A stretch of DNA of 64,000 nt from Chitinophagaceae bacterium. GTDB taxonomy: Bacteria; Bacteroidota; Bacteroidia; Chitinophagales; Chitinophagaceae. Shown one piece after another: positions 27,352 through 37,244 of this stretch. The DNA is taken from the NCBI GenBank assembly GCA_016713085.1, contig JADJPV010000001.1:186001-250000 (forward strand). The letters are read 5' to 3'. Both the position numbers and the translations under genes were made by a program. The number at the start of each line of letters is the position of its first letter. The first letter of the stretch is position 1. The notes beneath the pieces are model-generated. The model was not told the DNA's origin. It ran no database searches and saw only the letters and a program-made list of their open reading frames with translations.

Positions 27352-29955
27352 TTAATTAATTTTATTAACAAAACTGAACATCCACTTCACCGGGTTTTGC
27401 CAATCCTTTCCTTTGAAAGATCCAACAGGGGCTTTGATTAAAACGGTATTCCACCCTTTCTTCAGTTGAATTTTTGTTCCTGCCCTGTATTCATACCCTT
27501 CATCAATTAATGGAATTTCTGCATTTCCTTTTTGTCCGCCACGTTTCCATTCAGGAGAAGAAATCAATATCCCATTTACCCAAACCTTACTTTGCTTAGT
27601 ATCCCATTCATTAACAGGCGGAGAATCTGTTGCAGGTGAACGGGAAAGATTATTAAAACCGATCCAGCATTCCTTAACTGCATCTTCATTACTCCAGATT
27701 TTTGTTACTGCATACCAAGTCGTGTTTTCTTCTGGGTTAACGATTGCCCCTTTGATGAGTGGTGCCCACCAATGCCTTAATATAATTGTGCCGCCAACAG
27801 TTTTGAAAGATGGCTTCGATTCGTCAAAATTTTTCTTCTCCGGTTCGAACTGCTTGCTGAGTTCTCCATTATTTTTATAAGGACCATAAAGATTCCAAAT
27901 TAGATCAGATTGCTTCGCATAAGGAAAAGAAAACTGCTTAAAATTATATTGCTCCTGATCAAGCAGCCGGTTTTCAAATTGTGTAAATTGTTTTGCCGAT
28001 TGCGATCCAGGTTCACCAATACCGGCAACCCATCCTTTCGTGCCACCACCTTTCCATGTACGTTCTGCAAAAGCCAGCATTGCCGGGTAAACAGGATTCA
28101 TCTTTAATACATCGTCTTCATGTTCCACTCTTCTGTCGGGCCACAAACAAAGAATAGCGCCTTTCATCTTTGTTGTTTCCTTTTCCTGATCACCAATCAT
28201 CCGGTTGAAGATTGTTACAACACTTTCCAACGGATCCATATGATTGATATAAAGATGCCGTGAATCAATAAAGGATTGTATGGTTGAATCTTTATCACCC
28301 AGATCACTCATCCACAACTGCCGGATGGTTTGATCATCGATGTTTCCACCCGGACTCCAGCCGATTGTTTGTTTCCCCAACTGATGCAACAGCATTATCA
28401 TTTCCGGTAAAAAATTTTTGTTGCTAATTTTTACCTCATCACCACCCATATGAATATAAGGCAGATCATAAGTTGCACAGAATTCTTTGAGGATATTCTT
28501 TACAATCACCATCCCTGAATCACTCTGCATATCTGTTTTCATAGCACGTGTAAATGCTGCACTATGACCCGGCATATCAATTTCCGGAATAAGTGTGATG
28601 TATCTTTCTTTGCAAAACCTGATCAGCTCATTCATATCTGCTTCAGAATAATTCAGGCCCTTGTTGCGCAACATAGATTCTGGAGCCGTTAACTGTGGAT
28701 ATTGTTTAACAGCTAAACGCCAGGCAATATCTTCTGTAATATGAAAATGAAAGATGTTGAGTTTGTATTTACTCATGATTTCAATCTGCTGTTTCAGCAA
28801 TTGAATGGATTGATAATTCCTGGCAGCATCAACCATATATCCTCTCCATGAAAAAGCAGGCCAGTCTTTGATTTCACAGGCATCAACAAAAGATCCATCC
28901 CTCATTAACTGATCCAGCGTTTGTATTCCGTTAAAAATTCCATGAGCTGTTGATCCACTCACAGTAATCCTGTTTGCGGTTACTTCAAGCTTATACATTT
29001 CCTCCCCTTTTTGCAAAGGATCGAATCGCAATTCAATAACAGGGTCAGCAGCTATTTGAATTGAAACAATGTCAGCACTCAATCCTTTTGCTGCTAACAG
29101 GTTTTGCAGTTTATATGCTTCTCCTTTGAAAGCAACATTTTTTACAAGAATGCTTTTACAGTTAAACAACGGGAAATAACCTTCTCCCCATTTCAATTGT
29201 TGCGGTAGTGGAAGAATGGATGGCTTTGGCAGAAGATCATAAACAAACGGGTAGACAAGATGCTTCCACAACAGGTAAGCTTCGCCTTTTAAATGAAGCC
29301 CATCATTGGTAAATGTTTCTTTTAATTTTCCATCTTTATTGCTGAATGCATTGTTTAGATCAATAAACAGGTAATGATGCGCAGCTGCATTCGCCTGCAA
29401 TGTTGCATTCAACTGCTTGATGAGTTCACCATTTTTTGTATGGGTTACAAATTTCCCAAATGCATTATTTACCGGAAGAATGCTCTGGACATACAACTGT
29501 GATGAAACAGATTGCTGATGAACATAATCACTGACGAGTAAAATGTTTTTCAGTACGCTGTCAACTGCAATACCCTTTGCCAGGTCATTGATACCGATGA
29601 GCAGGAATATTTTTTTGGGTCTGCGTTTTACGATTTCATCGAGCCTGTGAATGACACCTGCAGTAATATCGCCGCTGACGCCCCTGTTTTTTATATGCAG
29701 ATCATTGAATAACTCGCTCCATTCAGCTCCATCCGTAATACTGTTGCCCAGAAAAATAATATCATCTTTTGTTTGGGGCAAAGTCCTGAAATGCGTTACC
29801 CGCTGATGATAGTAAGTTGTAAAAACGGAATCAGGAAAAACAGGAAGCTGAATCATTGCATTCCTGTCTTTCAAAGTCATAGTATCTTTTTGAGCTGGAG
29901 CATACAGACTAACAATAGCAGATAACACAACAAAAATAAATCTCAACTTTATCAT
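27352..29955 (-). CDS. Fusion of an SGNH/GDSL hydrolase and a GH20 beta-N-acetylhexosaminidase
   Basis: An 867-residue secreted two-enzyme protein. After the signal peptide (about 1-21), residues about 60-240 form an SGNH hydrolase with all four blocks: IIFLGNSITDGAEW (Ser), RGVSGDITAG (Gly), LIGINDLAKG (Asn) and DGLHLKGEAY (Asp-His). From about 250 the GH20 N-terminal and catalytic domains follow (FSWRGYMVDAARNYQSIQ, FHFHITEDIAWRLAV, PEIDMPGHSAAF), with the Asp-Glu pair in YIHMGGDEVKIS. The last 150 residues look like a beta-sandwich (WVNGILISSPEW, LKKGWNTVLIKAPVG). The natural reading is that one protein strips an ester, such as O-acetyl, and then removes the N-acetylhexosamine. That coupling is an inference. 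Confidence 0.92.
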   Translation of the reverse strand: MIKLRFIFVVLSAIVSLYAPAQKDTMTLKDRNAMIQLPVFPDSVFTTYYHQRVTHFRTLPQTKDDIIFLGNSITDGAEWSELFNDLHIKNRGVSGDITAGVIHRLDEIVKRRPKKIFLLIGINDLAKGIAVDSVLKNILLVSDYVHQQSVSSQLYVQSILPVNNAFGKFVTHTKNGELIKQLNATLQANAAAHHYLFIDLNNAFSNKDGKLKETFTNDGLHLKGEAYLLWKHLVYPFVYDLLPKPSILPLPQQLKWGEGYFPLFNCKSILVKNVAFKGEAYKLQNLLAAKGLSADIVSIQIAADPVIELRFDPLQKGEEMYKLEVTANRITVSGSTAHGIFNGIQTLDQLMRDGSFVDACEIKDWPAFSWRGYMVDAARNYQSIQLLKQQIEIMSKYKLNIFHFHITEDIAWRLAVKQYPQLTAPESMLRNKGLNYSEADMNELIRFCKERYITLIPEIDMPGHSAAFTRAMKTDMQSDSGMVIVKNILKEFCATYDLPYIHMGGDEVKISNKNFLPEMIMLLHQLGKQTIGWSPGGNIDDQTIRQLWMSDLGDKDSTIQSFIDSRHLYINHMDPLESVVTIFNRMIGDQEKETTKMKGAILCLWPDRRVEHEDDVLKMNPVYPAMLAFAERTWKGGGTKGWVAGIGEPGSQSAKQFTQFENRLLDQEQYNFKQFSFPYAKQSDLIWNLYGPYKNNGELSKQFEPEKKNFDESKPSFKTVGGTIILRHWWAPLIKGAIVNPEENTTWYAVTKIWSNEDAVKECWIGFNNLSRSPATDSPPVNEWDTKQSKVWVNGILISSPEWKRGGQKGNAEIPLIDEGYEYRAGTKIQLKKGWNTVLIKAPVGSFKGKDWQNPVKWMFSFVNKIN

Positions 29956-29964
29956 AACAGTTCT

Positions 29965-30864
29965 TTACTGATTATTAACAGACAGGCTCTTATTTTTAGC
30001 TGATGACTTCTTCTGTGCAAGATATAAACCAACTGTTACCAGCATTACTCCGATTAATGTATAAACGGTCAGCGGTTCTTTTAGACTTACAGCAGCAATC
30101 ATAAAACCAAACACCGGGCAGAGAAACAGCCAGTATGATGCAGTTACAGGATGATGTTTCAGTAACCACAGCCAAAGCTGAACTGCCCCGATTGAAACAG
30201 GAATTGCGAGCCAGATAACTCCGCTGAAAAAATGGACATCGAATTGATTCAGTTGATGATGGTAAGTAAGGAGTAAAACCGGGATCAGAATAATTCCACC
30301 AATCAATGTTTGCCATCCGTTGATGGTAAGAATATGGAGATCATTCCATTTCGATTTGGAAAAATAAATGGCGCCTGCTGAATAAGCCAGCATACTTGCC
30401 AGCATAATAAAAATACCATCAACTGTTGCAAAACTGTTTTGCAATAAGGGCCATGCCGCTGTAAATACGCCTGTACTGCAAAGCAATAGACTCATCCAAT
30501 GCTTTACTCCCATTCTGTGATCGAACAATACGGCAGAGATGATACTGATAAATACGGGATTGATTGCAACTGCAAGGCTGCCTAATCCTGCCGACACTCT
30601 TTGCATAGCAATAACATACAGTCCGAGATAAATACTGATGTTCAGCAACCCGTAAATTGCAATAAACCCCCACTCCTTTTTTTGAGGCAACCGTTTACGC
30701 AAAACAACATGTGCAAAAAGAATCATCAATGAACCCCCGATAAAGAAACGGGCAACAGCAATGACAAAAGGCTGCGATGATTGTAACGCAATTTTGGTAG
30801 CAGTTGAAGCCGACGACCACAACAACGCAAACATGATTCCATATAGAATATATTTCCAGTTCAT
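29965..30864 (-). CDS. EamA-family (DMT superfamily) permease
   Basis: Small inner-membrane carrier with 299 residues, about ten helices and two EamA repeats (about 8-140 and 150-288). Visible marks are WSSASTATKIALQSSQPFVI in the first repeat and YSAGAIYFSKSKW with LCPVFGFMIAAVSLKEPLT in the second. It is embedded in the sialoglycan operon, 9 bases upstream of the fusion GH20 gene. It may carry a sugar or amino sugar, or export a by-product. DMT proteins are too diverse to assign a substrate from sequence. Confidence 0.88.
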   Translation of the reverse strand: MNWKYILYGIMFALLWSSASTATKIALQSSQPFVIAVARFFIGGSLMILFAHVVLRKRLPQKKEWGFIAIYGLLNISIYLGLYVIAMQRVSAGLGSLAVAINPVFISIISAVLFDHRMGVKHWMSLLLCSTGVFTAAWPLLQNSFATVDGIFIMLASMLAYSAGAIYFSKSKWNDLHILTINGWQTLIGGIILIPVLLLTYHHQLNQFDVHFFSGVIWLAIPVSIGAVQLWLWLLKHHPVTASYWLFLCPVFGFMIAAVSLKEPLTVYTLIGVMLVTVGLYLAQKKSSAKNKSLSVNNQ

Positions 30865-30920
30865 TATTCTTCAGTCCTCAGCCAATTAATCTTTATCTCA
30901 TAAAAATAGGAATCCAATCC

Positions 30921-32419
30921 TTAGTCGACGTTTATTTTAAACGTGGATGCAGGCAATTGTTCGCTATTCACCAGGTTGGCATCTGTAAAAGGTTTCCATG
31001 CATAGTAAACGAACAGAGGCTTTTCTTTTACTTCTATAATGATTGCTTTGTTCTGAACAGCAGCACCGGTTTCTGTTTTCCCATCCAGCGAAAATCCTCT
31101 CACTGGCTTTTTATCGGCAGTCTGCAACCCTTCTGCCGCATACTGAAACGAAATAATTACCTGCCCGTTTACATACTTTGCTCTTAGAGGTAAGGGGCCC
31201 GATGGAATGACTTTCCGTTTATAATCTTTATACAAGGTCCATCTTGCCAAACGTTCACCAACCTCTTTTTTATTGGTTGGATGCACATCATTTTTAAAGC
31301 CAAGATCACTGCAGACTGCCATGCCCGTATGCTTTGTTTTGTTCAACAGTTTCCGTTGCTCATCCCTGAACCAGGCCCAGAGTTGTGATTGATAATGCAG
31401 GGAATCGATGGAAGATAACTGCACCCAGTAAAAAGGCATTGCAGGTTGCTTCCATAATTTCCGGTAATCTTTGATGAGTAATTGTTGAAGATCACCGTAC
31501 TCTTTTACACGCTCAGGTTCCTGTGCATTACTTTCACCTTGATAACAGATCGTTCCTTTGATGGGCAAAGACAGAATTGATTCTATCCCATTTTCAAATG
31601 CATAGCCGGGTTTATAGGCATGCGCAGGACCTGAAGAATCTTCATTCAATAATTTATTGCCACCAACATTTTGCATTCCTCTTTCACGAATCCATACTGG
31701 CAATGCATCATTCATCAACCAATTGCCGTTTAGTTTCTCTTTAAACCGCTGATTCCTTTGTAATGCTGCCCTGCTGATAAATGTTTCGAGGGGTGCACCG
31801 CCAATAGAAAGATTGATCAGCCCAACAGGTATATTTTCAGAACGTATGATTTCCTTTGCAAAATAATAAGCAACAGCGCTCATTGTTTTGACTCTGTTGC
31901 TGTCGCAAACTTCCCACTCGCCACGGTAAAAATCATTTTTATTGAGACGAGTGATGATTGAATCAGTATAAGCAACGGCATATATATTCTTTCCTGCAAA
32001 AGATGGATTATAGAAATGCAACAGAGGTTGATTTGTCTGATTGACTTCATCCCTGAAGTGTGCTTCCTTCTGCATGGGGAATTCCATATTACTTTGCCCA
32101 ATGCATAACCACAAATCTCCAATCAGAATATTCTTCAGTTCAATCTTCTCCTTACCACTTGTGATAAGAATATTTTGTGGCTCTGCATTTGCGTTTTTCT
32201 TATTGAATACAACAGTCCATGCTGAATTCTTACCTGCAACTGCGGTTCTTTTTCATGAGAGAAAGAAACAATTACTTTATTTCCCGGATTAGCTTTACCC
32301 CAAATACGCACCGGCTGCTCCCTTTGCAAGATCCTATTGTTTGCACGGATTTTTGCCACCTGCAATTGGGCGGTGGCAAAAAGAGGAAGAAAAAATATCA
32401 ATAAAATAAACTGTTTCAT
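30921..32419 (-). CDS. Sialate O-acetylesterase, with an apparent 1-base deletion
   Basis: Removes O-acetyl groups from sialic acids, which otherwise block sialidases and the lyase. It has a signal peptide (MKQFILLIFFLPLFATA). The N-terminal beta-sandwich includes REQPVRIWGKANPGNKVIVS. The frame shifts in the T5 run at 32249-32253; one extra base restores SHEK through to ILIGDLWLCIGQSNMEFPMQ and a 499-residue protein. SGNH-type catalytic elements are the GQSNMEF serine block, ICYQGESNA and the DVHPTNKKEVGERLARW Asp-His block. It lies 12 bases after the sialidase gene, which supports the assignment over other SGNH esterases. Confidence 0.92.
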
Positions 32420-32431
32420 AGACGAACGTAA

Positions 32432-33595
32432 TTACCATTTCATAACTGTAAATACAATCTGCGCATAATTATTTCGTTCATACAAAATCCCGATCTTTTT
32501 ATTGTTTATCAGCACAAGATCAGAATATGCAGCATGATCGCCCTTTGACCCTCCTTCACTTTTATCGACAGTATAATTTTTGTTCCATGTTTTTCCATCA
32601 TCAAAACTGATACGTAAAGTGAGGTTATCCCTTCTCTTTTCATCAGCTGCATTACAAAATGCAACAATTGCCTTTCCTTTCTTTTTACCAATGGTTAAAA
32701 TACTTCCCTGGTTTACGGGATCAATCAATGTCTGATCAAAATAAGTTGTATCCCATGTTTGACCACCATTACTGCTGATGGAAACGATTCTTGCACGCAC
32801 ATCACCTTTCTGATTACGGCTGTTCATCATTAACCGGTTATGACTTAATTCAGTTGCCATTGATTCATTACTGCCCGGTACATCAACTGTTGCACCAAGA
32901 TTAAATGTTTGTCCATGATCATCTGTATAAAATCCATGTGCTTCATAATCCATTGCCCTCTCTTTTGGATTACCCGCCGAATGATTAGCCGCAATGAAAA
33001 TTCTTCCTTTATAAGTTCCTTGTTGAAACTGCATTGCATGACCGGGTGTATTGGCATAACTGCGCCAGTCTTCGTTGAAATGATAAGCTGCATTTACCTT
33101 CGGTTGATTTGGCTTGTGAACCTGTGTTGTAATATTTACTGTAGCGCTCCATGTAATACCGCCATCAACAGATGTCTTATACCATACTTCACGCAATCCT
33201 TTTCCTTTTCTTACTTCACCTTCATGATTATTACCGGTGTTATAAAACAAAAAAATCCTTCCCTTTGGATAAGCAGGATCGGTTCTGTCAACAACGGGCG
33301 CAGGATTACCAGCCTGCAATGAGTCTGCATCCACAACAGTTTGCAAAGCAGTCCATGTTTCACCTTTATCAGTACTCCGTTTTAATACAATATTAATGTC
33401 GCCAAAATCACCGGAGCCGTTTACACGGCCTTCACAAAAAGCAAGCAGGTCGCCATTTGGTAATCCAATAATTGCCGGGATGCGGTAACTTTTATGACCT
33501 TCTGTGCCCGATGTAAAAACAGGAATCAATTTCTGTTGTGCAACAGCAACCATTACTACTATTAAGGCCGCTACAGTTAATTGTACTTTTTTCAT
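32432..33595 (-). CDS. GH33 exo-alpha-sialidase
   Basis: Releases terminal sialic acid from glycans in the periplasm or at the cell surface. It has 387 residues and a signal peptide (about 1-19). The F/Y-R-I-P motif that supplies the first arginine of the carboxylate-binding triad is at 37-40 (YRIPAI). Asp-box repeats of the six-bladed propeller are visible as STDKGETW (about 76), SVDGGITW (about 146), SSNGGQTW (about 275) and SFDDGKTW (about 332). The C-terminal ILYERNNYAQIVF contains the usual Y-E nucleophile region. It is flanked by the O-acetylesterase and the epimerase and is the key gene that defines the locus as sialic-acid directed. Confidence 0.95.
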   Translation of the reverse strand: MKKVQLTVAALIVVMVAVAQQKLIPVFTSGTEGHKSYRIPAIIGLPNGDLLAFCEGRVNGSGDFGDINIVLKRSTDKGETWTALQTVVDADSLQAGNPAPVVDRTDPAYPKGRIFLFYNTGNNHEGEVRKGKGLREVWYKTSVDGGITWSATVNITTQVHKPNQPKVNAAYHFNEDWRSYANTPGHAMQFQQGTYKGRIFIAANHSAGNPKERAMDYEAHGFYTDDHGQTFNLGATVDVPGSNESMATELSHNRLMMNSRNQKGDVRARIVSISSNGGQTWDTTYFDQTLIDPVNQGSILTIGKKKGKAIVAFCNAADEKRRDNLTLRISFDDGKTWNKNYTVDKSEGGSKGDHAAYSDLVLINNKKIGILYERNNYAQIVFTVMKW

Positions 33596-33604
33596 GGTTG
33601 AATT

Positions 33605-34786
33605 TTATTTCAGGTAATCACTTAGTATTTGCAAACAATACCATTCCTGCCTGGGCAAATGAAAAGGCCCTTTGAATAAATTTCCTTTAGCTGTCTGTGC
33701 TATCGTTCCATCACGGTGCAGGTAACCAAACCATTCGCCGTATTCTTTATCATGAAAATGTTTATACGAATAAGCATGTACCAGTTTATGCCATGCTGCA
33801 TATTTTTCGTTGCCTGTCATTAAGTAAGCAAGCAGTGTCGCTATGATCACTTCATTATGTGGCCACCAGAATTTCATATCCTGCCAGTATTCCTGTACAG
33901 GTTTGTTGTACACATCACGGAAATACAAAATACCTCCATATTCTTTATCCCATCCACGTTCCCACATATAATCGAGCATCTTACAACCCAATGAAATTAA
34001 ATGCGGATCATTGTTTCGATGTTTTGCTTCGTGCAGGATAAACCATGCACCTTCAATTGCATGACCGGGATTAAGTGTGCGTCCATCAATATGATCAATA
34101 ATACTTCCATCAGGTGCTACCTGTTCCATCACACACTGAATATCATCTTTCACAAAATAAGTTTCAATTTCATTGATCCATTTACTGATCCATACATCAC
34201 AACGTTCATCACCAATGATCTCCCGCAACTGCTGTGCAGTGTTGGTCATAATCATGGGTACTCCAATTCCCTTTGAGGGTCTGATGCCTGAATACTTTGG
34301 TTCTAATTTTTTTTCACCTGTTGAATAGGCAATACAGTTTCCAAAAACTTCCCTTGCTTTATTTGCAGCTTCCTTATCACCACTGGCCTTAGCGTAGGCT
34401 GCCGCTGCAATTACATAAAATGTTTCGGAGAAATAATATCTCCGCTTGCGAATTGGTTTCCCATCTCTTGTAACATGAAAAAACATTTGTCCATCGCTGT
34501 CAAAGCAATGTTTGTTTAAAAACTCATAGCCAAGCTTTGCGCCATCAAGCCATTCCTGTTTTTTCTCCACTGTATTGTAGAGGGTTGATAAGAGCCATGT
34601 TGCCCGTCCCTGTATCCATACCGCTTTATCATCATCAATTAGTGAACCATCTGCATCACGCATCAATAAAAAGCCTCCATATTCTTTATCATAAGAACAG
34701 GGAAACCAAAATGGAACAGTATCATTCAGCAACTGGTTGCTGTAAAATTCTTTTAATGATTCCAATTCATGTTTTATATAACCCAT
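33605..34786 (-). CDS. AGE-family N-acylglucosamine 2-epimerase (ManNAc to GlcNAc)
   Basis: Cytoplasmic epimerase of the renin-binding-protein family, predicted to convert ManNAc released by the lyase into GlcNAc. It has 393 residues and the alpha/alpha-barrel pattern. Markers are the N-terminal PFWFPCSYDKEYGGFLLMRD, AVWIQGRATWLLSTLYN, the central LNPGHAIEGAWFILHEAKHR with the conserved His and Glu, and the C-terminal MKFWWPHNEVIIATLLAYL and GPFHLPRQEWYCLQIL. No ManNAc kinase gene is present, so the route resembles that of Bacteroides fragilis (lyase, then AGE-type epimerase, then hexokinase) rather than the E. coli NanK/NanE route. It is 9 bases from the sialidase gene. Confidence 0.94.
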   Translation of the reverse strand: MGYIKHELESLKEFYSNQLLNDTVPFWFPCSYDKEYGGFLLMRDADGSLIDDDKAVWIQGRATWLLSTLYNTVEKKQEWLDGAKLGYEFLNKHCFDSDGQMFFHVTRDGKPIRKRRYYFSETFYVIAAAAYAKASGDKEAANKAREVFGNCIAYSTGEKKLEPKYSGIRPSKGIGVPMIMTNTAQQLREIIGDERCDVWISKWINEIETYFVKDDIQCVMEQVAPDGSIIDHIDGRTLNPGHAIEGAWFILHEAKHRNNDPHLISLGCKMLDYMWERGWDKEYGGILYFRDVYNKPVQEYWQDMKFWWPHNEVIIATLLAYLMTGNEKYAAWHKLVHAYSYKHFHDKEYGEWFGYLHRDGTIAQTAKGNLFKGPFHLPRQEWYCLQILSDYLK

Positions 34787-34830
34787 CTGATTACTGATTT
34801 AGTTGTACTGATTTCTGTGCGGTATATTAT

Positions 34831-36075
34831 TCATTTTACATCTGCAAAATCATTTGCTTTTGGCCGGAGAAAATACAATTGAATAACCAATGCGATGAAA
34901 ACAATTCCTGCCATCAACGCAAAATCTTTTCCCAGGTTTCCCGCATCGGTAGCCTTGCCCAGCAGGTCAGTAATGAACGCACCTGCAAACACACCCGTCA
35001 TATTCATCAGTCCATAAGCTGTTGCTCTGTGCTTTGATGAAACAAACTGGCAAAGGATCGGCATATTGTTCGCATCAAAAATTCCATACCCGAAACCAAA
35101 ACAAAATGCAGCGCCAATAACATGAAACATGGAATGTCCAAAACCAATCAGCATTAATGCCGGCATTGTTAAACCCAACCCAATGGCGCTTGTATAAATT
35201 CTTCCACGCAAATTTTTCTGAACCCATCTGTCAGAAAGAATTCCTCCAAAGATGACACCCAGAAAAGAAGATGCGGCAATCGTGATCGTTGAGATGGGTC
35301 CTGCCCTGCTCATATCTATATGCAGGTTCTCTGCAAATAAAGTAGGCAGCCAGTTCTTTATACCCCAGCCGGGTAAACTCGGTACAGCAAAATAGAAAAG
35401 AATAATCCAGAAAGAAATATTACTGAACAGCAATCCAAGTCCTTTAAACAACGGTATCTTTTCTTTTGAAGAAACCAAAGCAACTGTGTTAATCGCATCG
35501 GAGACTTTCTTCTCCCGTAAAAACAAAATCAATACAACCGAATAAACAATACCGATTATTCCAAAGGAATGAAATGCCTGCTGCCATGAAAATTTATCTG
35601 CAATGGTTGCACCAAACCCACCAAGAGCCTGCCCCATGTATAAACCAGTCATGTGAATACCAACTGCCAGTGATCTTGTTTTGGAAGAATGAAAATCTGC
35701 AATCAATGATAAGCCTGCAGGAATATACAGCGCTTCACTGATTCCCATGATAGCTCTTAACCAATAGAGCTGATTGAAAGTTGTGGCATAGCCCATTGAA
35801 AAAGTAACAGCCGACCATACAAACAAACTTCCAACAATAAGCCATTTACGGTTGAGTCTGTCAGCGATCATTCCTGAAACCGGACTCATAAAACCATAGA
35901 TCCACAGAAAGATAGCCATCAGTCTTCCGAAATTTGTGGCCGACTGCAATTCGGCAAGATCGATCATCATGGACGGCTTCATGGTTGACAGCATTTGCCT
36001 GTCCATATAATTCAACAGAGCCACTACCCAAAGTAATGCAACTAATATCCAGGGATATTTTTTGGAGTAACTCAT
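34831..36075 (-). CDS. MFS transporter, anion:cation symporter type, probable sialic acid permease
   Basis: Inner-membrane importer, likely for N-acetylneuraminate. It has 414 residues and 12 predicted helices. Characteristic stretches are VVALLNYMDRQMLSTMKPSM, SGMIADRLNRKWLIVGSLF (the D-R-x-x-R/K loop), ISEALYIPAGLSLIADFHSS and FGYGIFDANNMPILCQFVSS. Its C-terminus overlaps no gene but its start overlaps the stop region of the mutarotase gene by 4 bases (36072-36075), indicating coupled translation. Position between the epimerase and mutarotase genes supports a NanT-like role; hexuronate carriers of the same family are the main alternative. Confidence 0.88.
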   Translation of the reverse strand: MSYSKKYPWILVALLWVVALLNYMDRQMLSTMKPSMMIDLAELQSATNFGRLMAIFLWIYGFMSPVSGMIADRLNRKWLIVGSLFVWSAVTFSMGYATTFNQLYWLRAIMGISEALYIPAGLSLIADFHSSKTRSLAVGIHMTGLYMGQALGGFGATIADKFSWQQAFHSFGIIGIVYSVVLILFLREKKVSDAINTVALVSSKEKIPLFKGLGLLFSNISFWIILFYFAVPSLPGWGIKNWLPTLFAENLHIDMSRAGPISTITIAASSFLGVIFGGILSDRWVQKNLRGRIYTSAIGLGLTMPALMLIGFGHSMFHVIGAAFCFGFGYGIFDANNMPILCQFVSSKHRATAYGLMNMTGVFAGAFITDLLGKATDAGNLGKDFALMAGIVFIALVIQLYFLRPKANDFADVK

Positions 36076-37238
36076 TTGATATCAGAATTAAGTTTAGCTG
36101 ACAGTATATATGGCGAACGAACACCTGCTTTTATTTCCCCGCTTGGTATCAACACCTCATTTCCCCACTTAAATGCAACTGTTGTTACGGGAGTATCAAA
36201 CGGAATTGAATCAACGACTGTCCACTCATCGGTGATTATATTATAGCATAACACTTCTTTGCAGAAACCCGGATGCGACATTTGTAATTTATTTTTTTGT
36301 TGTACCAGTTGCTGCTTTTTCAATTCATCTTTTTCTGCATTGATCGCTGCAATCAGCATCTCTACTTTATGAAATGTTTCTCCTTTATCTCCACCAAACA
36401 GCAGAATGGAATGTGTACCTGTTGCCATTCCTGTTCCTGCAGATAAAGTATAGGGTAAAGATTTTTTTTCTGCCCATTGGTTTTTTGTAAGATTGAATTC
36501 AAAGGCGGAACTGTAAAGATTACTGATGCCATTTGTATTTTTCCTGCGGCCACCGATCAGGAAAATACTTTCATGATCTTTTGACTTTTGAAAAACAAGT
36601 ACAGCATGCGATACAGGCTTTGGAATCAAAGGCAATTGTTTCCATCCTTCAGCAATATGATCCATGTCTAAACTGAAAAACATATCTGATACGCCTTCAG
36701 CTTTTTCACCACCTGCAATATAAATGCTGTTTCCATGAACCGTCATTGATGCATTGGTGACAGCAACGGGAAGATCGGGTAAGTTCTGAACAACAAGCGT
36801 TGAAGCGTTTTGAGCCAATTGCAGAAGAAATACTTTATTACTGATCCCCTGTTCATTTTCTCCGCCTGCATAAACAATCCCTTTTGATGTTGAACAGCTG
36901 GCTGCATAAGCAACAGTGGCAGGAAGTTTAAACTGCTTTTTCTGCAAAACAATTCTGCTCCTAATTTTTACATAAACAAATACATCATCATAATATTTTT
37001 TCTTGCCACCAAGCCATGGCATAGCATCGGGGAAATTTGCCCCGCCGGCAACTATCATTTTATTTTGATAAATACCTGCAACAGGCCCGGCAAAACCTAA
37101 AGATTTGCTTTGGTTTTTGGCAACAGGAAGTTCAGCTGCAATTTTCCATTGCATAGATTGTCCCTGTTTTTTTTGAGCAGGTATTGCTGCAGTAAAAAAC
37201 ATGATTGAAACTGATAACAGAATTAAAAAGCGGTTCAT
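36072..37238 (-). CDS. Cyclically permuted kelch-repeat mutarotase (NanM-like)
   Basis: Periplasmic beta-propeller enzyme that speeds conversion of alpha- to beta-N-acetylneuraminate after sialidase action. It has 388 residues with a signal peptide (about 1-21). Kelch repeats are visible as GFAGPVAGIYQNKMIVAGGA, GIVYAGGENEQGISNK, SIYIAGGEKAEGVSD, SIFLIGGRRKNTNGISN and HSILLFGGDKGETF, and the first motif NFPDAMPWLGGKKKYYDDV is distinctive for the cyclically permuted group. It sits 6 bases after the lyase gene and overlaps the MFS gene. The conserved Glu and Arg expected for NanM cannot be aligned with certainty by eye. Confidence 0.92.
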   Translation of the reverse strand: MNRFLILLSVSIMFFTAAIPAQKKQGQSMQWKIAAELPVAKNQSKSLGFAGPVAGIYQNKMIVAGGANFPDAMPWLGGKKKYYDDVFVYVKIRSRIVLQKKQFKLPATVAYAASCSTSKGIVYAGGENEQGISNKVFLLQLAQNASTLVVQNLPDLPVAVTNASMTVHGNSIYIAGGEKAEGVSDMFFSLDMDHIAEGWKQLPLIPKPVSHAVLVFQKSKDHESIFLIGGRRKNTNGISNLYSSAFEFNLTKNQWAEKKSLPYTLSAGTGMATGTHSILLFGGDKGETFHKVEMLIAAINAEKDELKKQQLVQQKNKLQMSHPGFCKEVLCYNIITDEWTVVDSIPFDTPVTTVAFKWGNEVLIPSGEIKAGVRSPYILSAKLNSDIK

Positions 37239-37244
37239 TACTAA

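Noticed and set aside
32909..33322. Plus-strand frame of 137 residues opposite the sialidase
   Set aside because: Antisense to Asp-box repeats; no independent domain or promoter.
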